Source: Pectinophora gossypiella (taxonomy: Eukaryota; Arthropoda; Insecta; Lepidoptera; Gelechiidae). From it: DNA of 64,000 nucleotides. This document shows positions 46,824 to 55,871 of this stretch, piece after piece. The DNA lies in the NCBI RefSeq assembly GCF_024362695.1, contig NC_065407.1, positions 7,812,001-7,876,000 of the forward strand. The letters run 5' to 3'. Position numbers and translations under genes: made by a program. The notes under the pieces are model-generated. The model worked only from the letters and a program-made list of their open reading frames with translations, did no database searches and was not told the DNA's origin. Positions within the stretch are counted from its first letter, which is position 1. Each line of letters opens with the position of its first letter.

Positions 46824-49732
46824 ATGGAACTGGATAAAGAAAATGTTGTCCAAGCCGTCGTCATTATGGACACATTTAACAATAACTTTACGCCGATTAG
46901 TAAAAGTAAACCTATGGTGAGTATAATCTTTTGATGATCTTGCATCTGTACTGCTTTTTAAAGTGAAACTCCTATGAAACTCTTAATACTTTGCTTTTTT
47001 ATAATTCTAGGCCTTAGTTACTGTAGCAGGCGTGCCCCTTTTGGACTACACACTTGAGTCACTTGCCTTGGGTGGAGTTGGCGAGACTATATTATTCTGC
47101 TGCCAGGATGGTGCTAAAATTAAGGACCATATAAAGTAAACATGGAAAATTACTGTTCTATTACGAGTTTGTTTTATTAAAAGTTTATTAACATACTTTG
47201 TTTTCAATGTTGTACATGTTTTATAGTATAAAAAATACAAGTTGTTTGATGATGCCATTATCAAGATATTTTTCAATTTACAGGAACAAGACCGAAAACA
47301 AGGCACCATGGAGTATAAACATGGATGTGCAAGTGTTTACTTCAGACACTTGCCAGACTATGGGTGATGTTATGAGAGAAATTGATGCTGCAGGCCTCAT
47401 CCGAGGATATTTTGTATTGACCGGAGTCAATAGTGTGACTAATGTCAACTTTGCTGCATTGTTGGAGCAACACAAGTAAGATATAATAATATTACTTTAA
47501 ATGAAATAGATTTCTTCAGTGTTGCATAACATTTTAATATCTTTTACCATTCTTTCTTTTTCAGGCAAACATGCAAAAAAGATAAAGGTGCAGCAATGAC
47601 ATTGGTATATAAGAAAGTTGCCTGGGATCATCCACTGATAAGTTGTGATAAACCCGTTTTCTTAGCAGCTGATGCTAACACTAAGAAAGTTTTAATGCAC
47701 CAGAAATTCAAACCAAAATCAAGTGTAAAAAATTTGAACTTGCCTTTGGTAAGAATGATACATTTATATTCAAATTAATATTATATTTAATTTGGGCTGG
47801 TGTATAGTACCCATATACCTAGAATGGTAATTGGTAACTAATTCATTGTATTTTTTTAGGAAATTGTATTGAACCATTCAGAAGTGAAATTGCATCATAA
47901 CTTAGCAGATGCTAACATTGCAATGTGTTCTCCTTCTGTGCCACCATTGTTTTCGGATAATTTTGATTTTCAAACAAGAGATGATTTTATACATGGCATT
48001 CTTATAAATGAAGAGATTCTTGCTAGTTCTCTGTACTACACATTATTGAAAGAAAATCAATATGCCGCTGCAGTTACTAATTGGAAGACTTATCAAACCA
48101 TTTGGTGAGTTATACCTCCTGTCCCTGAAATCCTTAGTCTGGAAATACTTTTATAAGTTATATAGGTACATAATTGTGTTAGTTGTTCCATTTAGTGCCT
48201 CAATGGTAATAACAATTTATATTTCTGATTTACAGTCGTGATGTTCTGCACAACTGGGCATATCCTTTGTCCATTGAGACAGGTTCATTTTACAGAGACA
48301 ATTATCATCTCATTGGATATCATAATTTCCGCAATAAAAGTTCAACATTGAGCAGGTGAGAGAAGCACTGATAGAGTAAAAATATACAATGTTCTTCAGT
48401 ATTTTTGTTTTTATGTATTTAATAAATATACTTGTTATTTTCAGATCTTGTACATTAGTGGAAGATGTACTGATAGGAGACAATACTCACATCAATGATC
48501 ATACTTCAGTCACAAAATCAGTGATTGGACACAACTGTAAGATAGGAAGCAATGTAACAATCACTGGATGCCAGATCATGAACAATGTGGTTGTGAAAGA
48601 CAACTGCCAAATTATGAATAGTTTCCTAGATGATAACTCTGTTGTTGAAGAGAACTGTACTTTGGAGGGTGGTGCAATCATAGCAGCAAATGTTGTTGTG
48701 AAAGCAGGCAGTCAGCTTAACGGGAATATTATTGAATGTATTGATGACAAGGAACATGGTTTGTAAAACTATTTTGATAAAACATTCAGCTATTTTTCTA
48801 GCATTTGATTGTTAGAAATATTAAATCTTGCTATACTTTCAGAGAAAATTTTAACAAAGTCAACTTCAGAGAGTGGTACAGACTGGGAGAATGAGTCGTC
48901 AGGCAGTGGAGGTGATGAATTCATTGGGTTTGAGAAAAAGTGGTCAGATAGCGAGTCTTGCTATTCTTCTGACAGCAGTGAGGAGTCTACATTGCCAGAT
49001 TCACCAGTTCCAGAGGATACCAACAGTAAGATGAATAATGTTTAAAAAGTAATAAATAATAATGTTTTTGATATCATATTTTTAAAATTATATTTTTAAT
49101 TTTCAGTCTTCCTGCAAGAAGTAATTGATAGTTTAGCGAGAGGATATGAAGAGAAACTTAAATGTGACTATTTGATATTAGAAATCAACTCTTCAAGATA
49201 TGCATATAACATACAACTTCATGAAGTTAACTTTTTTGTTGTAAGGGCAATGCTAAGTATGCCTGTACTTACCCAGACTAAGAATGTCCTCAGTACTGTG
49301 AAAGATATTTTGAAGTACTTCAGACCAGTGTTGGCAAACTATATTAAAACTAAACCATCTATAATGGACTGCTTGCGGGCTATTGAAGTAAGTAATCTTT
49401 TTTCAAACTTTGTGTTGAACCACAATTATGCTGTATTTATAATATTTTTTGTATTTTTTTTCTATATTGTAGTGTGAAAATATTAGTTGAAGCCTTGTAA
49501 TATCAAATTGCTTTATTTTTAGGAAAGCTGCCTTAAATGTGAATGGCTGGATGGTAAAACTGGTCAGGTCATACATTTATTGTATGAAGCCGATGTTGTT
49601 GATGAAGACTCATTACTAGAATGGTATAAGGATTTAAAAGAGAATGAAAGCCCTGTTTTGAAACAGCCTGCACTAGTGAAGTTCTTTGAATGGCTAGAAG
49701 AAGCTAGTGAAGAAAGTGAAGAATCAGATTGA
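46824..49732 (+). CDS. EIF2B5: Translation initiation factor eIF2B subunit epsilon, 10 exons
   Basis: eIF2B-epsilon is the catalytic subunit of the GDP/GTP exchange factor that recycles eIF2. Exons: 46824-46916, 47011-47135, 47284-47475, 47565-47748, 47860-48104, 48236-48355, 48445-48758, 48843-49025, 49107-49387 and 49523-49732; 1,947 bp, 648 aa, in phase throughout. The N-terminal nucleotidyltransferase-like domain begins QAVVIMDTFNNNFTPI and has VAGVPLLDYTLESLALGGV. Left-handed beta-helix hexapeptides occupy exon 7 (GDNTHINDHTSVTKSVIGHN). An acidic Ser/Glu/Asp linker on exon 8 joins the C-terminal W2 HEAT domain, which carries the GEF activity and ends in the expected acidic EWLEEASEESEESD box. 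The exon 7 donor (G|GTTTGT) is unusual but keeps phase. It is convergent with APC10; the stops are 160 bp apart. Confidence 0.96.
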
Positions 49733-49891
49733 GAAGACAGTGTGATATTTTTGAAGAAATATAAATAAAAATATCATAATTGTTGTTGTTCTTGTTTATA
49801 TTAGAAACACTCACAAGTCTCACACATTAAGTCAGTTTGACATAATACTGTTCTAAAATATTAACACACAGTAGCATAAAGTTTATTACAT
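49733..49891. terminator. Shared 3' region of convergent EIF2B5 and APC10
   Basis: AATAAA occurs on the plus strand about 30 bp after the EIF2B5 stop, and on the minus strand at 49882-49887, a few bases after the APC10 stop. The two transcripts therefore end very close together and may overlap. Confidence 0.6.
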
Positions 49892-50592
49892 TTATCTAAT
49901 AGTAGCATACTGTTGAAATTGAACAGTTGAGAAGGTTCTGAATTTATTGATGTCAAAAGATGTGGGTTCACAAGGCGAGTGAACCTTAATCTGCCTCATA
50001 TGTGTATCCCGTCCATTTTGGTGATTGCTCAGCACTGCTATTTGTATCATATAAGTTCTGATCGGCCTGTCATGAATGTCTTTTATAGGTATCACTTCCC
50101 AACCTGAAATCAAAACCTGTAAAGTTTGACTGCCAAACAAAAACTAAGCAGCTTTTAATAAAATTGTGAATTTGATAATAGTCATACCATTGGGTTCAAT
50201 TAATTCTATTACTTCAATCTCCTGTAGATCGTTAAAGTGAGTTCCAGCTCGAATAGATATCCTGCTCGGAGTGTAGCTTTCGTCCAATTTATAGTCCGTG
50301 TAAATGTATATATGGGAGACCATAGTTTTACGTTGAAATTGAATATTTACAAGATGCGGCAACTGGCCGTCGGACTGCCAGTACGTGTCCATACAATCAT
50401 CTCTGAGCTGATCGATACCAAAACCTGTAATTATCTAAGCTTCAGTATTGGTTTACTATAATACTTCAGAGTTGAAAAATGGACGAAATACAAACCGGGT
50501 TTGCATGAAGATAGGCTCCAGATAGCATGATTCCCAACTTCTCGGACTGTACCTGACCTTTCACTCACTAATGGATCTTTTTCAGAAGCCAT
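49892..50592 (-). CDS. APC10: Anaphase-promoting complex subunit 10 (APC10/DOC1), 3 exons
   Basis: APC10 helps the APC/C ubiquitin ligase bind its D-box substrates. Exons 50592-50496, 50424-50188 and 50103-49892 join in phase to 181 aa (human 185). The DOC beta-jellyroll is plain from start to end: the VGNHAIWSLSSCKPGFG entry, the DNYWQSDG-like DTYWQSDGQLPHLVNIQF strand, VSHIYIYTDYKLDESYTPS, and RQIKVHSP. The C-terminus ends in QYATIR, so the Ile-Arg tail that docks on the CDC27 TPR subunit is intact. The start codon precedes a short acidic N-terminus as in other animals. Confidence 0.96.
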
Positions 50593-50939
50593 AATAAGAT
50601 TTGTAAACTTAATGATATTGCGGTCAACTCAACGAACAAACAGCAAAGTATCGTAGCCAAAGCAAACTAACAGCCAAAGCCACACCGTGAAATCTGCGTA
50701 GAACGAATGTTGTCGATAGGCGCCATATTTTTTAACGATGTATGACAAATTGTGCTGGCCTGTGATTGGTTAGCGGTGACAGCCATCTTTATCGGCCATC
50801 TTTACCGGTGTACTGTCAAAGATGGCCGACACAGATGACAAACTGTGTGATCGAGTGAAGTGTATTTGTGCTTATCTTCTCCACTTTATCTTGTAATACA
50901 AAGCCCAGTGAATCTTTTCGCATGTATTTTCTTTCGAAA
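50593..50939. promoter_or_regulatory. Divergent promoter region between APC10 and the THAP-like exon
   Basis: Less than 350 bp separates the APC10 start from the THAP-type Met. It holds three copies of a GGCCATCTTTA / AAAGATGGCC word (50780-50830). This contains AAGATGGC, the YY1/pho-like or 5'-UTR-associated core known from many housekeeping promoters. The assignment is inference from position. Confidence 0.45.
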
Positions 50940-51168
50940 ATGTATCGCGAGTGCTGTGTTTGCAAAAATTCGTGACCAGGCGCTGTTTTCATTGCATCAT
51001 TTTCCATGCACCGAGAAAAGACTCAATAAGTGGCGGAAGTGTCTCAAAAACGAAATTAATTCAAAAGATACACCAAGAAGTGAACTTTTGAATCTCTTTG
51101 TGTGTAAATCGCATATTAAAAGGCATGGATTTATCCCGTCTAAATCTAAAGAAGTGTGTGCCTCCGAT
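50940..51168 (+). pseudogene. THAP zinc-finger exon broken by a frameshift
   Basis: A Met at 50940 opens a frame reading ECCVCKNS (a CxxC start of a THAP finger) that stops at TGA after 11 codons. One frame over, the rest of a THAP domain follows at once: LFSLHHFPC, RLNKWRKCLK, then VCKSHIKRHGF, whose CxxH would complete the C2CH zinc site. A good donor (GAT|GTAAGA) ends the exon at 51168. It thus looks like the first coding exon of a THAP protein or P-element-type transposase with one indel. A read or assembly error would also explain it. No downstream exon is recognised. Confidence 0.55.
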
Positions 51169-51296
51169 GTAAGAACCATTTCTTGCATCACGTAAAAAAT
51201 ATTGTATGAAATTAAAAAATAAATAATTTAATGAATAATCTCTCACATGTTTTTAACCCTACGAACCAAGCCCTAACTTAAAAAAAGAGGTCATTT

Positions 51297-51425
51297 GGTC
51301 TTGTTTCTGTGTTCGGTATTATTTTCCACAGATTTTACGTTTATCTGGGACTTTGAAATAAGTACTTACTTGTTTCAAAGTCAAATTAAAATCTGTAGAA
51401 TAATACCGATCCCAGTTACAAGACC
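51297..51425. repeat. 129-bp imperfect foldback
   Basis: GGTCTTGTTTCTGTGTTCGG with TATTATTTTCCACAGATTTT on the left matches the reverse complement of the right arm (GGTCTTGTAACTGGGATCGG with TATTATTCTACAGATTTTAA). The inner part (GACTTTGAAATAAGTACTTA / CTTGTTTCAAAGTC) continues the pairing almost to the tip. It is probably a foldback MITE; transcripts across it would form a long dsRNA stem. Confidence 0.7.
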
Positions 51426-52564
51426 TTTTCTTTTGAACGTCCCACTCCTGTACATTAGGCCGCATGACGCGTAGTCCTTTGCCAAGTAAAATTCGATTAT
51501 TAAAAAAAAAACCAACTGTCATGTATCATTAAAACCAATCAAACAAAACGTTAGTACTAGAGATGTTCGTCTGATACGTAGTATCTCTTACTAGTCTGTG
51601 GCCAAAGCTAACAGCTGATATTTGACATTGACAGTTTGTTTTTTTATTGTACTCTTCATAGCGAAAATGCAAAGAGTTTTAGTACATACAGTTTTATTTG
51701 ACCAACCGGACATCGATCCATCCCAAAATTCCACTTTAAATATATTTTTTTAACCTTGAAACTGAGGCTTATACACAGTATTAAATGTTTTAATACTATA
51801 TGAGGAGAAAAAGACACGCAGTAAGTTTTGACACTAAAAGACATTAGAATGCATGAACCCAACTCAGAGTAAGTAATTTTGATTTATTGAATACTTGCTA
51901 AAAAACATTGATTATTGTTTATGGGATGTTTTATAATTTTATAAAAATACGCGCGTAATTTGGCTTAAAGATTTTTGTAACCAGGCCAAAAATTCCAAAA
52001 AAAAAAAAGAAATACGCGCGTAATTAATGAACATTGAACAGGCAGGCGAAGATAAAAACTTTGGTGGTTCTTTCAAATAAAAGAATAACTCATAAATGTA
52101 AGTTATACTTAGTATATTTTGTCTAACTATTGTTAAAAGTAGTTTTATACTTAGTTGTTTCTTTATAAAAACAGTCCCTTATTAAGTTGGTAGGTAGGTA
52201 AATAGACAAAGTAGGTCTTTTCTTTTAGTACCTATCTGCGACTGCCAAAAATGCGTTTATCTACTTAACATCCCCATCTTCTTCTATCGTGTGGGTTGTG
52301 AGGTGGAATTACCAACCCCATGATCTTCATATCAACGTGGTTTATTATATTATATTATTATTAGCTAAACGTCCGAGGAAACTGGCTACTAACCAATTCT
52401 ATACCATATAAATCAAGATCCAAATATCAAGCAATAATTATTTACATATGCGCCTATGCCATTATATTATATTTTTGAGTAGATAATTATGTACCCGGGC
52501 CATGAGAAAATAGGTTATATCACGTGAAATCTGTACAGCGCCATCTATATTTTTTTGGGGGAAC

Positions 52565-52690
52565 GTAGCGTGGCAAGTCCCTTGTTGGGATAGTCAGAGG
52601 TACCTTAATCGCATGATGAACTAAGTGCCCAGACGTCACCGAGGTTTCTGTTAGACCTACGTGCTTTCTTTGAGCCGTATCGTCGTAAGT
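52565..52690 (+). repeat. Dispersed repeat, GCATGATGAACTAAGT family, copy 2
   Basis: It shares GCATGATGAACTAAGT, CACCGAGGTTTCTGTTAGACC and GAGCCGTATCGTCG with the copy at 7960-8110, in the same order and orientation. Confidence 0.6.
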
Positions 52691-52884
52691 GAAAATTGCA
52701 CGTAATATAAAATTAGTTAATAAGTACCTAATAACTCATTGGAGCAAGTTGAGACCGGGGATCAGGAGATCTGAGGCCGAGTAGTGCTCGAGTGCAAGAA
52801 AAGTCGATTTAACATCTTAGAATAAGTACGGGTGATAGTTGCTTTATGTTATGATGATTAAAGTCAGGTCAGTCTCGTCTTGTA

Positions 52885-52955
52885 TCCTCACAATAGCAAT
52901 ATTGCTTTCTTAGATGAATTGCTTCGATGTGGCCATTTAACCCCCCAGTAATAAT
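52885..52955 (+). repeat. Dispersed repeat module (TTAGATGAATTGC family), third copy
   Basis: AATAGCAATATTGCTTTCTT followed by AGATGAATTGCTTCGATGTG and a TTTAACCCCCC run matches the module at 18330-18430 and the insert inside the SINE at 27680-28155. Confidence 0.65.
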
Positions 52956-53776
52956 AGTGCATAATGTACCTATTATTGCTGTTACTATGTCATTTCAATT
53001 TACATTCATAATACATATAAGTAGTTATGTTACTTATTGGGAATATAAAGTGCAGTCAGTAGTCACTTTGTTTTGTAAACAATAACCAAAGTTTTGCTAA
53101 ATACTATTTTCAGTGTCGCATTTAATTAAATTACCATTACTGTGGGAATAAGGGCAGCTGAAAACATTATGGAGGTTCATTTGCTCATGATTCGTTCATT
53201 TAGATAAGTGCAAGATGGGAACGGGTTGACAAATTGATAACTTTTATAATTAGTGGTCAGACTGAGCGCATAATTTGAGGATGGCATGTGACGCATGTGG
53301 TACGACAGTGCTGCGCCCCTACCGCGGGAACTGTCCACTAGCCGACTCCCAGACGGTCACCACATGTTTGTTGGGCACCTATCTATTTAGTTCCGGATAT
53401 GCACAATAGTTACTTTAATCTTATGACGTATATATACCTTGTATGCATAAAGATTACTTATACATATACTCGTGCACCTAAATAGTGAAGACAGAACAGA
53501 ACCACAAAGCGTGACGTAGACATAAGATATAGGTAGTTGCTTTTAATGTTTGTTATAGTAATATGATTGTAGTTATTTATAACTTTAATATACCTATTTA
53601 CACCGTGATCTACGATTATTCGACTTCAGCCATATACCAACAATATTTAATATAAAATAGTGTCTGAGAAAGTTCTAGGGAATTTAGGGAAACAAATATT
53701 GATTATTTGTCTCAACTTACGTAGAGTTAGAAAATCTAACTTTCCCGTAGAGGTATTCTATATAGGTACTATATAC

Positions 53777-54010
53777 TATAATAAAACTCACCTTCTATAT
53801 TTATCAACATATATTTATTCATTCCTCTTCTTTAAACATAATACTTCTTAAGCTTCTTATCCAATTTTATAAACATCCATGACAAACCCAAAACAATTCC
53901 CCGTCTACCAACATTTTACTTTTTAACCGTATTTCTAATTCCGGCCAGTGTTGCAATCTCACGTAAACATTTTACTCGTGAGATTTTACTCGATTGGAAT
54001 CGACCTTACA
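53777..54010 (-). repeat. 3' LTR of the small LTR element (234 bp)
   Basis: It matches 55224-55457 base for base as far as I can compare. It contains an internal hairpin, AATCTCACG (53955-53963) with CGTGAGATT (53977-53985). Confidence 0.92.
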
Positions 54011-54169
54011 CTCGTCCATCCTGACACAGTGCATGTCCTCATGCACTATATCTAAATTTAAATGACCTTACACTCGGTCGGTGGATAAATTCAACTAAAT
54101 AGTTACAATAAAATTGAAAAAGAAAACTTGCTCAACATTAAATACTTATTAAATATAACAATCCTCTAA

Positions 54170-54485
54170 AAATAAATCCTCCTTTTTAATGGCTATGAAC
54201 CCATCAATTCTCATAGCCCATTGTACAACAGATTCTAGTTATAAACCAATCCATTCTTACAACTAGAATTATTACTTGCGAACCCATCCATTCTCGCAAG
54301 TTCCCTATTATTAAAATATCCTTAAAATAAAATAAATCCTCCTTTTTAATGGCTATGAACCCATCCATTCTCATAGACCATTGTACAACAGATTCTAGTT
54401 ATAAACCAATCCATTCTTACAACTAGAATTATTACTTGCGAACCCATCCATTCTCGCAAGTTCCCTATTATTAAAATATCCTTCC
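54170..54485 (-). ncRNA. Two 160-bp tandem repeats, six hairpins with a shared 12-nt loop
   Basis: On the plus strand each repeat has three stem-loops: GGCTATGA/TCATAGCC (54191-54218 and, with one mismatch, 54351-54378), TTCTAGTTATAA/TTACAACTAGAA (54233-54268 and 54393-54428) and ACTTGCGA/TCGCAAGT (54274-54301 and 54434-54461). All six enclose exactly 12 nt: ACCCATCCATTC three times, ACCAATCCATTC twice, ACCCATCAATTC once. In the element's sense strand the loop reads GAAUGGAUGGGU. Stem sequences differ between the three types while pairing is kept and the loop hardly changes, which argues for a selected RNA structure. It occupies the 3' UTR between the ORF stop and the 3' LTR. A further 8-bp hairpin (AGTGCATG TCCT CATGCACT) lies at 54028-54047. 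Confidence 0.85.
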
Positions 54486-55010
54486 TGTGAACTGCTGCCG
54501 CGGAGAACACAAGTCGCTCGTCCTCAATCGGCTGCACTCCCTCCGTAGCTCGTCTTCACGAATCCGCACCCTTTCCTTCTCGCGATGAAGCTTCCATTCT
54601 TGGTCCAAAAGAACTAATTCAGGAGCACGTTCACGATCAGTACTACGTAGTCGGCTCCTACTACGTATTTTTCCTCTATTTTCGCGATGACTTGAACTGC
54701 GACTCTGCCGGACCTCGTCAACAGTGCGATAGCTACTCGTTGTCAGTGCGCTGCGTTCTGTTCGAAAATGCCCTTCTAAAACTCGAAGCCTATCCCGTAC
54801 ACGTTCGAGTTCCCTTTCGCGATCACGAAACAGTAAACTATGACTTTGCTCACGAATAGAACCTCGCGAGCGGCTTCGACTGCGAATTTCTTTGCCTTCC
54901 CGCCTGGTAGTACTACGGCTTCGCTGGTCCAGGCCATGGCTGCGTCGCTGATCACCTTTTTCTGGCGTAACCAAACGTCGGGGCCCAAACATCTCATCAT
55001 CGTGTGGCAT
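54471..55010 (-). CDS. Arg/Ser/Glu-rich Gag-like protein of the small LTR element
   Basis: The 179-aa ORF starts MPHDDEMFGPRR and is dense in RS, RE and RDR words (for example RSRSRSRG near residue 45), with a middle section DRERELERVRDRLRVLEGHF that should be a coiled coil and a second one near the C-terminus. It has no CCHC knuckle and no protease motif. The high basic charge and the coiled coils would suit RNA binding and multimerisation, as in a reduced Gag, but it could equally be a captured SR-type host sequence. Its TAA lies directly at the border of the hairpin repeats. The longer frame upstream of Met (to 55031) has no ATG. Confidence 0.65.
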   Translation of the reverse strand: MPHDDEMFGPRRLVTPEKGDQRRSHGLDQRSRSTTRREGKEIRSRSRSRGSIREQSHSLLFRDRERELERVRDRLRVLEGHFRTERSALTTSSYRTVDEVRQSRSSSHRENRGKIRSRSRLRSTDRERAPELVLLDQEWKLHREKERVRIREDELRRECSRLRTSDLCSPRQQFTGRIF

Positions 55011-55223
55011 GATCTGAAACTCGAAATACAAAGGTATGTATCACCTCTTAAAACTATTTATCCTATATCTTTAAAAATGTGCTCTTGTAGCGCTTTTTCC
55101 CTTATTTATAAACAAAACAATAAGTAATCGTTGTAACAGTTCATGCACTCGTTAGAATTCCACCAGTAAAATGTATATCAAGCGGTTTAATAGCTAGTGA
55201 GCTTACCTATCCCACTTCTGAAA

Positions 55224-55457
55224 TATAATAAAACTCACCTTCTATATTTATCAACATATATTTATTCATTCCTCTTCTTTAAACATAATACTTCTTAAGC
55301 TTCTTATCCAATTTTATAAACATCCATGACAAACCCAAAACAATTCCCCGTCTACCAACATTTTACTTTTTAACCGTATTTCTAATTCCGGCCAGTGTTG
55401 CAATCTCACGTAAACATTTTACTCGTGAGATTTTACTCGATTGGAATCGACCTTACA
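55224..55457 (-). repeat. 5' LTR of the small LTR element (234 bp)
   Basis: Same length and sequence as the left LTR at an offset of 1,447 bp, including the AATCTCACG / CGTGAGATT hairpin at 55402-55432. An ATAC duplication follows directly. Confidence 0.92.
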
Positions 55458-55694
55458 ATACATATTTGACTATGCTTTCTACCCGGTCCGCATAGAATCT
55501 TATTGAAGAAAAACTGTAAGTAGAAAAAGTATTGTAGTAAACTATAAAAAACAAATGTGAAACAATTTCGCTGCATAATTTTCTTGTCGACAAAATTGTG
55601 ACAAGTGTCAAAATTTCAGTCGGTTCCGGATTCGAGTTTGTACATTCTTCGGAGTTTGTAGATTTTAGTGGACTGCGATTAACATTTTATCAAA

Positions 55695-55871
55695 ATGGTT
55701 ATTAATAGAAAACAAGCGGAACAGTTGGGTGGATTTGCTGTGAGTGCAATAGCATACGGCATTGGAGCTGTTATATCTGTTGTTTACTTCACCGACTGGA
55801 GAGTTGTCGTAGATCTCATCCCCTATTATAATGGGAAATTTTCCAATTTACCTAAGCCTGGCTGCGAATAA
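55695..55871 (+). CDS. UQCR11: Ubiquinol-cytochrome c reductase 6.4-kDa subunit (UQCR11/QCR10)
   Basis: A 58-aa single-exon ORF. The core YFTDWRVVVDLIPYYNGKF lines up with the DWRxxxDxxPYxNGKF end of animal UQCR11. It is preceded by one hydrophobic segment (about residues 13-31), as expected for the single transmembrane helix that attaches this small subunit to complex III in the mitochondrial inner membrane. The ATG has an AAA context (ATCAAAATGG). The stop codon overlaps an AATAAA. The LTR element ends 238 bp upstream, so the promoter is compact. Confidence 0.9.
   Translation: MVINRKQAEQLGGFAVSAIAYGIGAVISVVYFTDWRVVVDLIPYYNGKFSNLPKPGCE

Larger units (their letters stand above)
51169..53776. 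other. Intergenic stretch with repeat fragments
   Basis: No gene is supportable. It contains a large hairpin (51297-51425), a direct repeat of AATACGCGCGTAATT-type sequence (51947-51961 and 52011-52025), and dispersed repeat fragments at 52500-52700 and 52860-52950. Confidence 0.5.
53777..55457 (-). mobile_element. 1,681-bp non-autonomous LTR retroelement with RS-rich ORF and hairpin array
   Basis: Two 234-bp direct repeats (53777-54010 and 55224-55457) appear identical and are flanked by a 4-bp target duplication, ATAC (53773-53776 and 55458-55461). Read on the minus strand, each LTR starts TGTAAGG, the 5' LTR is the right one, and the sequence just inside it is TTTCAGAAGTGGGATAGG (primer-site region). 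Inside are one 179-aa ORF (55010-54471) and, after it, two 160-bp tandem repeats of hairpins. There is no protease, RT or integrase, so it must use another element's enzymes (a TRIM/LARD-like design). The 4-bp duplication fits Ty3/gypsy-type integration. The purine-rich AGGATGGACGAG just before the 3' LTR could be the polypurine tract. LTR identity points to recent insertion. Confidence 0.92.

Noticed and set aside
54346..54537. 63-aa minus-strand ORF through the tandem hairpins
   Set aside because: The repeats explain it; the peptide is just the translated hairpin loops and crosses the end of the RS-rich ORF in another frame.
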